Counted from the first letter of the stretch, positions 1 through 8,792 are shown. The stretch is DNA of 40,641 bases from an uncultured Alphaproteobacteria bacterium (GCA_944391435.1 CALXTP010000020.1:65683-106323), one strand, 5' to 3'. A program made the numbers and translations. The notes: a model not told the origin generated them from the sequence alone.

Positions 1-487
1 GAAAAATCATCTTTGTGTTTTTTTTGCAAAAAGGCTTAGAATAATCAAATAATGTTGTTAATGCGGCCAATGCTCTGGACGTTATGATATCTGCTTTTTC
101 AATTTTTAAATTTTCTATTCTATTGTGGTGAATTGTTACATTTTCCAATTTCAATTCTTCTTTTGATTTCACAAGAAAAGTTGCTTTTTTCCCGATACTT
201 TCTATTAAATTTATTTTTAAATTTGGAAAAAACTGTTTTGATATTATGGCTATCACAATCCCGGGGAAACCTGCACCAGATCCTAAATCTATCAGCTTTT
301 TGTCTTGCTCTGTTATGAATTTACAAAGTTGCAACGAATCCAAAATATGCCGTTCCCAAATTGCATTTTCGGTTGATTTGCTTATCAAATTGAATTTTTG
401 ATTCCAGTCTAAGACAAGCTTACCAAACTCGTCTAAACTTCTGTATGTTTCACGTGAAACATTATATTTTTCTAAAATATCCCTCAT
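1..487 (-). CDS. rsmG: 16S rRNA (guanine-527-N7)-methyltransferase RsmG, partial (C-terminus off the left edge)
   Basis: RsmG (GidB) transfers a methyl group from S-adenosylmethionine to N7 of G527 in 16S rRNA, in the cytoplasm. The minus-strand frame is open from the ATG at 487 to the window edge (162 codons, no stop). It begins MRDILEKYNVSRETY, continues through LVLDWNQKFNLIS and reaches the Rossmann glycine-rich SAM motif LIDLGSGAGFPGIVIAI around residues 71-87, all typical of the family. The full protein is usually about 200 residues, so roughly 40 are missing. It lies downstream of mnmG on the same strand, the classic gidA-gidB order, which in many Alphaproteobacteria continues into parA-parB beyond this edge. 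A perfect parS site lies inside the gene and encodes the VSRET residues. Identification is secure; only the end is unseen. Confidence 0.93.
   Translation of the reverse strand, partial: MRDILEKYNVSRETYRSLDEFGKLVLDWNQKFNLISKSTENAIWERHILDSLQLCKFITEQDKKLIDLGSGAGFPGIVIAIISKQFFPNLKINLIESIGKKATFLVKSKEELKLENVTIHHNRIENLKIEKADIITSRALAALTTLFDYSKPFCKKNTKMIF
446..461. promoter_or_regulatory. parS centromere site 1 (perfect)
   Basis: The sequence is TGTTTCACGTGAAACA, a perfect 16-bp palindrome matching the known ParB/Spo0J consensus TGTTNCACGTGAAACA. It sits in the 5' part of rsmG and encodes VSRET. ParB bound here would nucleate the partition complex and load condensin. parA/parB are not in the window but are expected just to the left. 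Confidence 0.93.
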
Positions 488-568
488 ATGAGTGATGTTA
501 TTTGATTCATCCTTTTTTGGTATAAAAAAATACAGTTATAAACATTCTTTTTGTTATAGCTGTTTCTT

Positions 569-2413
569 TCAATGATTTTTCATATAACCCAAAATGGCTA
601 TAATTGCAGCCGGAGTTATTCCTGATATTCTCGAAGCCTCTCCAATTGTTTCAGGGCGAATTTTTTCTAATTTAGCAACAACTTCTCGCGATAGCCCCCC
701 TATTTTTTTGTAATCAATTTCGGATTTTATTTTTATTCTTTCATCTTTCTTAAATATTTCAATATCGTTATTCTGACGTTTCATGTAACCATCATATTTT
801 GATTCTATGCAAATTTGTTCGTAAACAGCATCAGGTACATTTGCAATTTGCGGAAAAATTTTAGTTATTGTTTCACGTGAAACATCGTTATATCCCAGCA
901 AATTAAACAAGCTTTTCTTTTCGCCTTCTTTCTTTATAGGAAGTTTATATTCATCTATCAAATCAGCTTTTATTATTGTTTCTTTTGAAAAACTTCTTAT
1001 TTTATCCAAGGTTTGTTTTTTATTTTTAAATACAGTGTATCTTTCATCCGAAACACAGCCTATTTCGTACCCTTTTTCCGTTAGTCTTAAATCCGCATTG
1101 TCAGCACGAAGATTAAGGCGATATTCCGAACGCGAAGTAAACATTCTATACGGTTCATCTACGCCTTTTGTAATCAAATCATCAACCATTACCCCAATAT
1201 AGCCTTCGCTTCTGTCAATCACAAATTCTTCATCTCTACCTGTAGCCTGTAACGCGGCATTAACACCGGCCAGCACCCCTTGCGCAGCTGCTTCTTCGTA
1301 CCCTGTTGTACCGTTTATCTGTCCGGCTAAATATAATCCATCAATTTTTTTCACTTTGAGGCAATGATTTAATTCTGTCGGATCAACGAAATCATATTCA
1401 ATAGCATAGGCATAACGTAAAATTTTGACATTCTCTAATCCCTTTATAGTATGAATAAAGTCTTCTTGGACATCAGCCGGAAGAGATGTTGATATACCAT
1501 TTGGATATACAACATTTGTATTGTATCCTTCCGGCTCAAGAAAAATCTGATGGCTCGTCCGATCTGCAAACTTTACAAGTTTGTCTTCAATACTTGGGCA
1601 ATATCTAGGTCCAATTCCGGTAATAAGCCCCGAAAAAAGAGCACACTTAGAAAAATTGTCTCTGATAATTTTATGCGTGTCTTCATTCGTATAAGTTATG
1701 TGGCAATTAATTTGCGGCTGTTTTATTTCCTTTGTCATAAAAGAAAAAGGTACAGGTTGTTTATCTCCGCCTTGTATGTCCAATACATCCCAATTGATTG
1801 TGTTACCATCAAGACGAGCTGGTGTTCCTGTCTTTAAACGCCCTATACTTAACCCTTCTTTCTTTAAATACACCGTTATTCCCGAACAACTTACATCATT
1901 TACTCGTCCGCCTATTGTTTGTTGATGACCGGTAAACATAACCCCATTCAAAAAAGTGCCTGTTGTTAAAACAACAGCCTTGGCAAAAAATTCATTTTCA
2001 TTATCAAGGCGAACACCTTTAATTTTATAATTTTTTATAATCAAATGCTCAACCGCGCCTTCTACTATGTCTAAGTTATCATATTCAGCCAGACTTTCCA
2101 GCATATATTTTTTATATAAATCTCTATCAGCCTGTGCGCGGGGACCTCTGACAGCTGGCCCCTTTGAAGCATTCAGCATTCTGAATTGGATTCCCGCTTT
2201 GTCAATAACTTTTGCCATCAGACCGTCAAGAGCATCTATTTCTCTGACAAGATGGCCTTTTCCTAATCCTCCGATAGCCGGATTGCAAGACATTTCGCCG
2301 ATTGTGTTTATTTTGTGAGTTATAAGGGCGGTGCGCGCACCCATACGCGCAGCAGCAGCACAAGCTTCACATCCGGCATGTCCACCACCAACTACTATGA
2401 CATCGTATTCCAT
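569..2413 (-). CDS. mnmG: tRNA uridine-5-carboxymethylaminomethyl modification enzyme MnmG (GidA)
   Basis: MnmG is the FAD-binding partner of MnmE. The complex adds an aminomethyl or carboxymethylaminomethyl group to C5 of the wobble uridine of certain tRNAs. The 614-residue protein is the normal length for the family. It has the FAD dinucleotide-binding motif GGGHAG at residues 9-14 and the family block [22 protein letters not shown] from C43. The C-terminal helical domain, which contacts MnmE and tRNA, ends in [19 protein letters not shown]. The gene is followed on the same strand by rsmG, about 80 bp downstream. A candidate promoter lies at 2447-2474. A perfect parS site lies inside the C-terminal half and encodes VSRET. 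No sign of damage. Confidence 0.97.
   Translation of the reverse strand: MEYDVIVVGGGHAGCEACAAAARMGARTALITHKINTIGEMSCNPAIGGLGKGHLVREIDALDGLMAKVIDKAGIQFRMLNASKGPAVRGPRAQADRDLYKKYMLESLAEYDNLDIVEGAVEHLIIKNYKIKGVRLDNENEFFAKAVVLTTGTFLNGVMFTGHQQTIGGRVNDVSCSGITVYLKKEGLSIGRLKTGTPARLDGNTINWDVLDIQGGDKQPVPFSFMTKEIKQPQINCHITYTNEDTHKIIRDNFSKCALFSGLITGIGPRYCPSIEDKLVKFADRTSHQIFLEPEGYNTNVVYPNGISTSLPADVQEDFIHTIKGLENVKILRYAYAIEYDFVDPTELNHCLKVKKIDGLYLAGQINGTTGYEEAAAQGVLAGVNAALQATGRDEEFVIDRSEGYIGVMVDDLITKGVDEPYRMFTSRSEYRLNLRADNADLRLTEKGYEIGCVSDERYTVFKNKKQTLDKIRSFSKETIIKADLIDEYKLPIKKEGEKKSLFNLLGYNDVSRETITKIFPQIANVPDAVYEQICIESKYDGYMKRQNNDIEIFKKDERIKIKSEIDYKKIGGLSREVVAKLEKIRPETIGEASRISGITPAAIIAILGYMKNH
869..884. promoter_or_regulatory. 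parS centromere site 2 (perfect)
   Basis: This is a second exact TGTTTCACGTGAAACA palindrome, 423 bp from site 1 and inside mnmG (encoding VSRET). Two perfect copies this close cannot be chance and mark the chromosomal centromere region. Confidence 0.93.
1025..1038 (+). repeat. TTTAAATACNNNGT motif, copy 1
   Basis: TTTAAATACAGTGT, inside mnmG. It is identical to the copies at 3893 and 4743. The motif recurs seven times in the window, always in this orientation. Function unknown. Confidence 0.6.
1863..1876 (+). repeat. TTTAAATACNNNGT motif, copy 2
   Basis: TTTAAATACACCGT, inside mnmG. Here it is read in a different codon frame from copy 1, so conservation of the encoded protein does not explain the shared sequence. 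Confidence 0.5.
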
Positions 2414-2431
2414 TTTATTAAACCTTATAGA

Positions 2432-2462
2432 ATTAAGCGCTTAGGAATATTAAGACGCTTAA
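2432..2462. promoter_or_regulatory. Two near-identical dyads over the mnmG promoter
   Basis: TTAAGCGCTTA at 2432-2442 and TTAAGACGCTTAA at 2450-2462 are related imperfect palindromes separated by a few bases. They flank or overlap the proposed mnmG -10 element. They could be a tandem operator for an unidentified regulator. This rests on sequence symmetry only. Confidence 0.3.
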
Positions 2463-2474
2463 AAATTTTTGCAA
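2447..2474 (-). promoter_or_regulatory. Candidate sigma70-type promoter of mnmG
   Basis: Read on the minus strand, TTGCAA (2474-2469) is followed after 16 bp by TAATAT (2452-2447), about 30 bp before the mnmG start. Good match to -35/-10 hexamers. The two dyads at 2432-2462 overlap it. Confidence 0.5.
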
Positions 2475-2508
2475 GATGTATCTTTAACCAGAAAGTTATA
2501 ACATTTTA

Positions 2509-2537
2509 TTGACATTTCAATTTTTTAATTATATTTT
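2509..2537 (+). promoter_or_regulatory. Strong sigma70-type promoter of the unknown gene at 2566
   Basis: A perfect -35 hexamer TTGACA (2509-2514) is followed after 17 bp by TATTTT (2532-2537), which predicts a transcript start near 2544. That start rules out the ATG at 2509 as the translation start of the following gene and supports the ATG at 2566. Confidence 0.6.
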
Positions 2538-2565
2538 TTTTATATTCAATTTTTACGAGGTTAAA

Positions 2566-3897
2566 ATGAAATCAGATATTAACATTATAAAATCCAGGCG
2601 GCATAAAATAATCAGCTCAATATTAAAAGATTCACAAAACCAGCTTTTTTACAAAAAAATGGATACTTTGTTGGTCAAAAAATATTTTGATAATGCTTTT
2701 GAGCTCACTCAGACAGAAAATATTCTTCGCGTAGAAACATCAGACTTAAGTCAAAAAGATGTTTTTGAAATTCTTGATAACTTTTTTGCATCCGTCAATA
2801 ATAAAACTATCTTAAAAACACGCCATCTATATGAAATTGTTAAGTTATCTAACATTTCCGAAAAAAAATTAAAACGCTTTTTGCCACAAGATAAATTAGA
2901 AAGACTTTTTACTTATTTAGAATTTGTTTCACATGAAACATATATGATAAGCCAAGATTTTTTAATTTTACGCATTTATCAAAATTTTGCGGCAAAAAAT
3001 TTATTTAATGATATTAAATGCGACAGTATGCAAAAAAGCCTTCTCAACAAAATGTGTTATTTTCCTTACCAAAGAGAAATAAGAGATAATGAAAATACCT
3101 TTTTATGCTGGATTGATATTGTCCTATACTCTTTATTAAATAAAAAAATTACTGCAGAAGACTTAGTTTTACTGATAAAAAAGATTCTAAACCTAACCCA
3201 ACATACAGTCTACTTATATTGGAAAATCCTTAATTCTGTCAGCTATCTACTGCTTCAGCAAGAGCATAGCGCACATCCGGTATTAAGAAAATATAAAACT
3301 GAGATAGAAAAAACTATCCAAAATAAATATCTCTATGTGCATGTTACACCAGAAGAGTTACGAAACTTATTATTTAGCACTTTAACAAGACAAAATGCTT
3401 TTAAAGAAGATTTTTATTACCTTTTTGATCTTATCGCAATTATGGGACAAACAACAAATGAAAATAGGCTGTTTTGTTTAAAAATATGTGATTACCTCTT
3501 ATTTAATAACCGAAAAAGAGCCCTTTTTAACCATAGGTTCATCAGAAAATATTTTATTGATATTCTTTGCTCTCTACTTAATAAATTTGACAATGACGAA
3601 GTTTGTACTGCGGAACTCCGCCTTTTAATAAAAATATTACACACAGATTCATTCTTTTGTTTTGATCGTGCTAGAATTTTAAATCTGATTATAATGGTAT
3701 TAAATGGAATTTATTTAAGTGAAAGACCGTTATCTTATTATAATTTTTATAAATACTGCGACATTGTAGATTTTGTAATGGAGGAAAATCCTGATATTTT
3801 GCTTTCAGATGTAGAGAAGCGAATTTGCGGTGAAAACAATATTTCAGATAAAGTAAGAAAAAGATTTATTCTATGCCAACAGATGGAAAAAATTTAA
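2566..3897 (+). CDS. Hypothetical protein, 443 residues, probably all-helical
   Basis: Function not recognised. The start at 2566 (MKSDINIIKSRRHK) is chosen because GAGG lies 5 bp upstream and a strong promoter sits at 2509-2537. An upstream in-frame ATG at 2509 would lie within the -35 box. The protein is rich in Leu, Ile, Lys and Asn, with no signal peptide, no clear membrane segment and no nucleotide-binding motif that I can see. Regular amphipathic stretches such as LLIKKILNLTQHTVYLYWKILNSVSYLL and CTAELRLLIKILHTDSFFCF suggest a helical-repeat (solenoid) fold. It interrupts the usual mnmG-mnmE neighbourhood on the opposite strand and carries a parS-like site that encodes VSHET. A cytoplasmic scaffold or RNA-related role near the tRNA-modification genes is possible but is a guess. 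Confidence 0.75.
   Translation: MKSDINIIKSRRHKIISSILKDSQNQLFYKKMDTLLVKKYFDNAFELTQTENILRVETSDLSQKDVFEILDNFFASVNNKTILKTRHLYEIVKLSNISEKKLKRFLPQDKLERLFTYLEFVSHETYMISQDFLILRIYQNFAAKNLFNDIKCDSMQKSLLNKMCYFPYQREIRDNENTFLCWIDIVLYSLLNKKITAEDLVLLIKKILNLTQHTVYLYWKILNSVSYLLLQQEHSAHPVLRKYKTEIEKTIQNKYLYVHVTPEELRNLLFSTLTRQNAFKEDFYYLFDLIAIMGQTTNENRLFCLKICDYLLFNNRKRALFNHRFIRKYFIDILCSLLNKFDNDEVCTAELRLLIKILHTDSFFCFDRARILNLIIMVLNGIYLSERPLSYYNFYKYCDIVDFVMEENPDILLSDVEKRICGENNISDKVRKRFILCQQMEKI
2925..2940. promoter_or_regulatory. parS-like site 3 (one mismatch)
   Basis: TGTTTCACATGAAACA differs from the perfect palindrome only at one central base (CACATG in place of CACGTG). It lies inside the unknown gene at 2566-3897, about 2 kb from site 2. 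ParB would probably bind it more weakly; whether it is functional is inference. Confidence 0.6.
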
Positions 3898-3906
3898 ATA
3901 CAGTGT
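3893..3906 (+). repeat. TTTAAATACNNNGT motif, copy 3
   Basis: TTTAAATACAGTGT, identical to copies 1 and 4. It overlaps the stop codon of the unknown gene ending at 3897. Confidence 0.6.
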
Positions 3907-3995
3907 AATTTTATATATTTTGTGGCAGATATAAAAATAACAGAAAGCTACTTTCAGACTTTTGCATCTTTTATATTCATGCTTTTGTGTTTAAA

Positions 3996-5336
3996 TTATT
4001 TCCCTATACAAAAGCTACCAAAAATATTATCTAAAATTTCGTTTACTTCAACTTCACCCGTTATTTTACCAATGGCACGACAAGCCAAACGAATATCTTC
4101 TGCAGCCAACTCTATTTCTTTTGGCAATGAAAAATTTTCCAGTTCTTCAAGGCATTCCTCTAAAGCCTTACGATAACGAATACGCGTAATTAAATAATTT
4201 GAAGAGGAAGAAAATTTTTCTTGTATAATATTAAAAATACTATCAGTAAGAGCTTCAAGCCCTTGATTATATTTTGCAGAAATTACCAGATGCTTTTTCT
4301 TTTTTATATTTTCTATTTCACTTGCAGACAATTTATCAGCCTTATTAGCTATAAATATCGTTTTTTCTAAAAAATCCTTAAATAATCCATTTTGGACATC
4401 ATCCTCATTGGTTGCATCATACAATGCCAAAACAATGTCTGCTTCTTCTATTTTTTGCTTAGCTATATCAATTCCCTGCTTTTCTATGGGATTACAGGTT
4501 TTACGCAACCCGGCAGTGTCTGTTATAATAACAGGATATCCTTTAATATCCAAATTCAAATCTATGGAATCTCGCGTCGTTCCTGCTATATCAGAGACAA
4601 TAACGGCGTTTCTTTTAATCAGCGCATTTACAAGACTTGATTTCCCTGCATTGGCTTTACCGGCAATAACAACCTTAAAACCATCTCTTAGCCGCTCATT
4701 GACAGCGTTATTTTGCAAGTGTTTGTTTATTTCTCTTTTGACTTTAAATACAGTGTTTAAAATATCATTATTTAAGTCTTCGGGAATATCTTCTTCCGGA
4801 AAATCTATAAAAGCTTCCAGATAAGACAATATCCTAATCAGCTCGCTGCGCCAGGAAGTATACAGGCTTTTTAAATTTCCTTCCATTTGCCTGAGAGCAT
4901 ATTTTTGTTGTTCAGACGTTTCTGCATCTATTAAATCAGCTAAACCATCAGCCTCTGTTAAATCCATTTTTTGATTATAAAAAGATCGTTTTGAAAATTC
5001 TCCCGGTTCGGCCAAACGTACGTTATCAAACAAACTTAATTCATTTAAAACACTGTTTAAAACAGCTTTTGAGCCATGGCATTGTATTTCGGCAACATCT
5101 TCTCCCGTGTAAGAATATGGAGCTTTAAAGTATAAAACGACAGCTTTATCCAAAAGTTCGCTGTTTGTTTTTTTAGTAATTTTTGCCAGATATGCATAAC
5201 GCGGTTTAATATTTTTTGTGTCTATATCGGTCATATCGGAAAGAATTTTTAACACTTCTGTTCCGGAAATGCGTATTACAGCCACACCAGATTTTCCAAA
5301 TATTGTTGATAATGCGTAAATTGTAGATTCTGACAT
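3996..5336 (-). CDS. mnmE: tRNA modification GTPase MnmE (TrmE)
   Basis: MnmE is the GTPase partner of MnmG in wobble-uridine modification. The start is placed at 5336 (MSESTIYALSTIFGKSG, 446 residues) because AGAGGA lies 7 bp upstream. An in-frame ATG at 5384 would add 16 residues not seen in the family. The protein has the N-terminal tetrahydrofolate-binding domain, a helical domain, and an inserted G domain. The G domain shows a P-loop GKANAGKSS near residue 225, then DIAGTTRD, DTAGLR and NKAD. The C-terminal CIGK carries the catalytic cysteine. A hairpin (GCACTTTTCT/AGAAAAAAGTGC, 5363-5395) sits in the 5' leader. The gene is on the same strand as mnmG, but an unknown gene separates the two. 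Confidence 0.97.
   Translation of the reverse strand: MSESTIYALSTIFGKSGVAVIRISGTEVLKILSDMTDIDTKNIKPRYAYLAKITKKTNSELLDKAVVLYFKAPYSYTGEDVAEIQCHGSKAVLNSVLNELSLFDNVRLAEPGEFSKRSFYNQKMDLTEADGLADLIDAETSEQQKYALRQMEGNLKSLYTSWRSELIRILSYLEAFIDFPEEDIPEDLNNDILNTVFKVKREINKHLQNNAVNERLRDGFKVVIAGKANAGKSSLVNALIKRNAVIVSDIAGTTRDSIDLNLDIKGYPVIITDTAGLRKTCNPIEKQGIDIAKQKIEEADIVLALYDATNEDDVQNGLFKDFLEKTIFIANKADKLSASEIENIKKKKHLVISAKYNQGLEALTDSIFNIIQEKFSSSSNYLITRIRYRKALEECLEELENFSLPKEIELAAEDIRLACRAIGKITGEVEVNEILDNIFGSFCIGK
4743..4756 (+). repeat. TTTAAATACNNNGT motif, copy 4
   Basis: TTTAAATACAGTGT inside mnmE. Third exact copy of the same 14-mer within 3.7 kb. Confidence 0.6.
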
Positions 5337-5465
5337 TGATTTATCCTCTGTCTTTAGGCTAGGCACTTTTCTAAGGAATCGCAAGAAAAAAGTGCTTATC
5401 TTATAAAAAAATTAACTTAGCTTCCATTATACTTGCTTATATACAAGAGGAAAGATTAAATATAT

Positions 5466-6479
5466 ATGAAAACCAAAAGAATAGCTTATTTTGATATTGC
5501 AAAATTTATTGCCATGATGATGGTGGTTTTGGGGCATTTTGGTGTTCCGGATATAAATCGTTTTGTTTATATTTTTCACATTCCTTTGTTTTTTTTGATA
5601 AGCGGTTTTTTTTTCAAACCATATAAACAGACCGCAGAATTAATCAAAATTAAATTCAGACAATTAATTATCCCATATCTGCTGGTTGCTGTATCCGTTA
5701 TCTTTATATTTATAGTTTCCAACCTTTGGCATCAAGTGTCTTTTTCAGTATTGATGCAAGGTATCTTAAACTATGCTTTTGGTTTTTTATATGGCAGCGG
5801 TTATATTGATTATGTTTTTGGCTTTAAAATAACAGAAATAGGCCCTATATGGTTTTGTTTAGCATTGTTTTTCGGATTTATTTTTTTAAATTTGCTATTA
5901 AAAACAAAATATCCTGCCGCAGGAGTCCTTTTGGTCTTTTTGACCGGATATTATTCATCTAAATTTTTTTGGCTGCCCTTAAGCATTCAATCTGCAATGA
6001 CGGCTGTTTTGTTTATATTTATCGGTTATAAAGCCAAACAATATAATATTATGAATTTTAGGCCACATGCCGGAAATTTAATTCCGCTATTTTGTATTTG
6101 TTTAATGGGACTGAGCTATGGCAGCCAGTTTTTATTTGTTCATAATTATTCCGTATATCTGGCAACCGATATAATCACGGCTTTAGCAGCGAGTTACCTT
6201 GTGTTGCTTTATTGCCGTTGGCTGGAAGAGAATGTTCAGGCTCATTTTATCCAGTCAATGGCTTTCTTAGGACGGTATACTATTGTGATGCTATGTATTC
6301 ACAGTGTAGATGTCTTAATCCTTCCTTGGAATGACTATTACAAGGTTGCAAACACAAGCAGCAGCATAATAGTTGTCAAGCTATTGATTACACTGTTAAA
6401 ATTTTCTCTTCCGCCTTTAGGGGCTTTTTGTGTGTCAAAATCTTTACGGTTAAAAAAGTTTTTTATGATAAAGGATTAA
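5466..6479 (+). CDS. Membrane acyltransferase, acyltransferase-3 family
   Basis: This is a polytopic inner-membrane protein of 337 residues with about ten hydrophobic segments. It begins with the acyltransferase-3 signature: [23 protein letters not shown], with the family His in the first helix, followed by [20 protein letters not shown]. Family members transfer acetyl or other acyl groups from the cytoplasm to surface polysaccharides, lipids or other acceptors. The substrate here cannot be read from the sequence. The context is not informative: it sits between mnmE and rho, on the strand opposite both. Its 3' end overlaps the rho stop by 4 bp (convergent). The ribosome site AGAGGAAAG is rather far from the ATG. 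It may be a lineage-specific insertion into the conserved ori-proximal block. Confidence 0.85.
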   Translation: MKTKRIAYFDIAKFIAMMMVVLGHFGVPDINRFVYIFHIPLFFLISGFFFKPYKQTAELIKIKFRQLIIPYLLVAVSVIFIFIVSNLWHQVSFSVLMQGILNYAFGFLYGSGYIDYVFGFKITEIGPIWFCLALFFGFIFLNLLLKTKYPAAGVLLVFLTGYYSSKFFWLPLSIQSAMTAVLFIFIGYKAKQYNIMNFRPHAGNLIPLFCICLMGLSYGSQFLFVHNYSVYLATDIITALAASYLVLLYCRWLEENVQAHFIQSMAFLGRYTIVMLCIHSVDVLILPWNDYYKVANTSSSIIVVKLLITLLKFSLPPLGAFCVSKSLRLKKFFMIKD

Positions 6480-7729
6480 CTGTTCATATTATCAAAAAAG
6501 TCTTTGTTATCCTTTGATTGCTTTAATTTATCCAGCAAAAATTCCATTCCGTCCGTCATTCCCATTTGCATAAGTACCCGGCGAAGGACCCACATTTTGC
6601 TCAATGTTACTTTATCTACCAACAATTCCTCTTTTCTTGTTCCAGAGCGGGTAATATCTATCGTCGGGAACAATCTCTTATCAGTTAATTTTCTATCTAA
6701 TATGATCTCGGAATTGCCGGTACCTTTAAATTCTTCAAAAATAACTTCATCCATGCGGGAACCGGTGTCTATCAGAGCTGTAGCAATAATGGTCAAAGAC
6801 CCGCCTTCTTCAACGTTACGGGCAGCGCCTAACAATCTTTTAGGCCGTTGAAGCGCGTTTGCATCAACGCCGCCAGTTAAAACCTTTCCAGATGAAGGCA
6901 AAACGGTATTATATGCACGTCCTAATCTGGTAATAGAATCCAATAAAATGACAACGTCTTTCTTGGTTTCTACCAAACGCTTAGCTTTTTCTATAACCAT
7001 TTCAGCGACTTGAACGTGGCGGATGGCCGGTTCATCAAATGTGGAAGAGATAACTTCACCTTTTACAGATCTAGTCATATCGGTAACTTCTTCCGGACGC
7101 TCATCTATCAATAAAACGATTAGATAGACTTCAGGATGGTTATGTGCAATGGCATAAGCAATATTTTGCAACATAACTGTTTTTCCCGTGCGGGGCGGTG
7201 CAACAATCAATCCCCTTTGTCCCTTTCCCTGCGGGGCAATTAAATCAATTACACGAGTTGTGTAATCTTTTTCACCACAGATGATATCAAAATTCAATTT
7301 TTCGGTGGGATATAACGGGGTAAGATTGTCAAAATTAACACGGAGTTTTGACTTTTCCGGGTCTTCATAGTTAATGGTATTAATTTTGGTTAATGCAAAA
7401 TAACGTTCATTTTCTTTTGGCGCCCTTATTTCACCCTCTACTGTGTCTCCCGTGCGCAATCCATATTTTTTTACCTGTTGGGGTGAAACATAGATGTCAT
7501 CAGCTGATGCCAGGTAATTGGAAAAAGCCGAACGCAAGAATCCAAAACCGTCAGGCATAACTTCTATTACACCATCACCATACAGGATGTTATCATTTTC
7601 AGCAACTTTTTTCATTATGGCGAAAACCAGGTCTTGGACACGCAAAGAGGAAGCGTCTTCAACACCCAATTCTTCAGCTTGCGTTAGCAATTGTTTGGGT
7701 GTTTTGTTTTTTAAATCTTTTAAATGCAT
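6476..7729 (-). CDS. rho: Transcription termination factor Rho
   Basis: Rho is the hexameric RNA-dependent ATPase that terminates transcription at Rho-dependent sites. The 417-residue protein is the typical length. Order: N-terminal helical domain (residues 1-45); cold-shock-like RNA-binding domain with DGFGFLRS near residue 60; and the ATPase core with Walker A APPRTGKT at 177-184 (Lys183), [13 protein letters not shown] with Glu210, and Walker B VVILLDS at 259-265. The conserved [13 protein letters not shown] and [17 protein letters not shown] blocks follow. A clear promoter lies at 7777-7804, inside the proposed origin spacer. Rho next to oriC is the usual alphaproteobacterial arrangement. 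Confidence 0.98.
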   Translation of the reverse strand: MHLKDLKNKTPKQLLTQAEELGVEDASSLRVQDLVFAIMKKVAENDNILYGDGVIEVMPDGFGFLRSAFSNYLASADDIYVSPQQVKKYGLRTGDTVEGEIRAPKENERYFALTKINTINYEDPEKSKLRVNFDNLTPLYPTEKLNFDIICGEKDYTTRVIDLIAPQGKGQRGLIVAPPRTGKTVMLQNIAYAIAHNHPEVYLIVLLIDERPEEVTDMTRSVKGEVISSTFDEPAIRHVQVAEMVIEKAKRLVETKKDVVILLDSITRLGRAYNTVLPSSGKVLTGGVDANALQRPKRLLGAARNVEEGGSLTIIATALIDTGSRMDEVIFEEFKGTGNSEIILDRKLTDKRLFPTIDITRSGTRKEELLVDKVTLSKMWVLRRVLMQMGMTDGMEFLLDKLKQSKDNKDFFDNMNS

Positions 7730-7776
7730 GGATTTAACCTATTTGGTAAGAAAAAATTAAGATTTATTTGTTAGTT

Positions 7777-7804
7777 GTTATAAAGGCTTTTCAAAAGAAG
7801 TCAA
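7777..7804 (-). promoter_or_regulatory. Promoter of rho
   Basis: On the minus strand, TTGACT (7804-7799) and TATAAC (7782-7777) are separated by 16 bp. This gives a leader of about 40 nt before the rho start at 7729. Confidence 0.6.
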
Positions 7805-8054
7805 TTTAAATGTGATTTTTGGAAAAGAAAATTTGGGCGTTTTGAAAAAAAAGTTATGAACAATTGGTTCGCCCAATTTAAATATAAAAAAAAATTTTTA
7901 GTTATTTGTTTATTCCTGTTTAAAATGTGGATTAAATTTTATTCCCTGATTTATCCAGATTTTTTGGTGGTTGTTTAAAAGCTTGTGCAGGACTCCAAAA
8001 AGTTGTTTTAAAATCAAATTTTTGGTAATTTTTGGTTTATTGTGTATAAACGAT

Positions 8055-8085
8055 TTTATCAACATTATGCCGTGATGTTGATAAA
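8055..8085. repeat. Inverted repeat built from two DnaA-box variants
   Basis: TTTATCAACAT (8055-8065) and ATGTTGATAAA (8075-8085) are perfectly complementary arms around a 9-base centre. Each arm contains TTATCAACA, one base from the DnaA consensus, facing opposite ways. It lies inside the proposed oriC. Confidence 0.65.
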
Positions 8086-8214
8086 TGATATGAACTTGTT
8101 TATAAGTGGTGCTTATATTTTGGCATAATGGTGATAATGTGATAGTCCTTAGCTGTTATAATATAGTTATGCACAGAAACGTTTCAAGGTGTGTATGAAT
8201 TTTTGAGGCAGGTT

Positions 8215-8787
8215 ATGGAGCTGATTGCAATTACAGGGTCTATCGGTTGCGGAAAAACAACTATTTCCAATGTATTACGTTCGTTTGGATTTTTGGTGTA
8301 TGATGTCGATAAATGGGTTAAGTATTTGTATTATAATAAAGATTTTCTAGATACTATCAAAATAAAGTTTCCTCAGGCTTTTAAAGGGGGAAAATTTAAT
8401 AAAAGAGAATTGCGGATGCTTGTTTTTGACAATCCGGATAAATTGCGTGAGCTTGAATCCCTCATCCATCCTTTTTTGACGAGAAAATTACGTGGCATTA
8501 TTCGTAGAGGAAAAGATGAAGGTATGGTCTTTATTGATGTTGCCTTGCTTTTTGAATTGGGATGGGATAAGTTTTGTTCATATGTTGTTTTGGCTGATAC
8601 GGAATATGAAATTCAAAAACAGAGGGTTATGCAGCGCGATAAGATATCGGCGGTTGATTTTGATAAAATAAACAGCCTTCAAATGCCAAGAGAAGAAAAA
8701 AAGAAGAAGGCTGATTTTATTATTGATACCGGAGTTGATATGCAAAAGTTACGAAAAAATATTGTTGATTTGATTAGAAGGATTTAG
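8215..8787 (+). CDS. coaE: Dephospho-CoA kinase
   Basis: CoaE phosphorylates the 3' hydroxyl of dephospho-CoA with ATP, the last step of coenzyme A synthesis. The start at 8215 (MELIAITGSIGCGKTT) is chosen because GAGG lies 6 bp upstream. A GTG at 8191 would add eight residues outside the family. The 190-residue protein has the P-loop GSIGCGKTT at residues 8-16, the substrate-region block LESLIHPFL, FIDVALLFELGWDKFCSYVV, and the lid-region motif QRVMQRD. A -10 hexamer TATAAT is seen at 8157-8162, and a DnaA box directly follows it. dnaQ starts 5 bp after the stop, so the two are probably co-transcribed, as in other Alphaproteobacteria. Confidence 0.95.
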   Translation: MELIAITGSIGCGKTTISNVLRSFGFLVYDVDKWVKYLYYNKDFLDTIKIKFPQAFKGGKFNKRELRMLVFDNPDKLRELESLIHPFLTRKLRGIIRRGKDEGMVFIDVALLFELGWDKFCSYVVLADTEYEIQKQRVMQRDKISAVDFDKINSLQMPREEKKKKADFIIDTGVDMQKLRKNIVDLIRRI

Positions 8788-8792
8788 ATGGT

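Larger units (their letters stand above)
7740..8180. other. oriC: Proposed chromosomal replication origin (oriC)
   Basis: This roughly 480-bp gene-free, AT-rich spacer lies between divergent rho and coaE, where alphaproteobacterial origins are known to sit (between the rsmG-mnmG-mnmE-rho side and the coaE-dnaQ side). It holds two exact DnaA boxes (consensus TTATNCACA): TTATACACA on the minus strand at 8041-8049 and TTATGCACA at 8167-8175. Single-mismatch boxes lie at 7854-7862, 7926-7934 (minus), 7951-7959, 8056-8064, 8076-8084 (minus) and 8097-8105 (minus). Two of these form an 11-bp inverted repeat at 8055-8085. The A/T-only stretch 7876-7915 and its surroundings would serve as the unwinding element. 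parS sites 5-7 kb away fit this placement. No direct evidence of initiation. Confidence 0.75.

Noticed and set aside
133-318. Plus-strand frame of 61 codons
   Set aside because: It is antisense to rsmG, whose protein is clearly recognisable on the minus strand.
7862-7878. Hairpin AATTGG/CCAATT with a TTCGC loop as a possible terminator
   Set aside because: Only six base pairs and no T-run specific to either gene; it lies upstream of both rho and coaE, so there is nothing to terminate. It may simply be part of the origin.
7921-7940. CtrA-type site (TTAA-N7-TTAA) inside the proposed origin
   Set aside because: The nearest pair has an 8-bp spacing (TTAA-N8-TTAA) and TTAA is very frequent in such AT-rich DNA.
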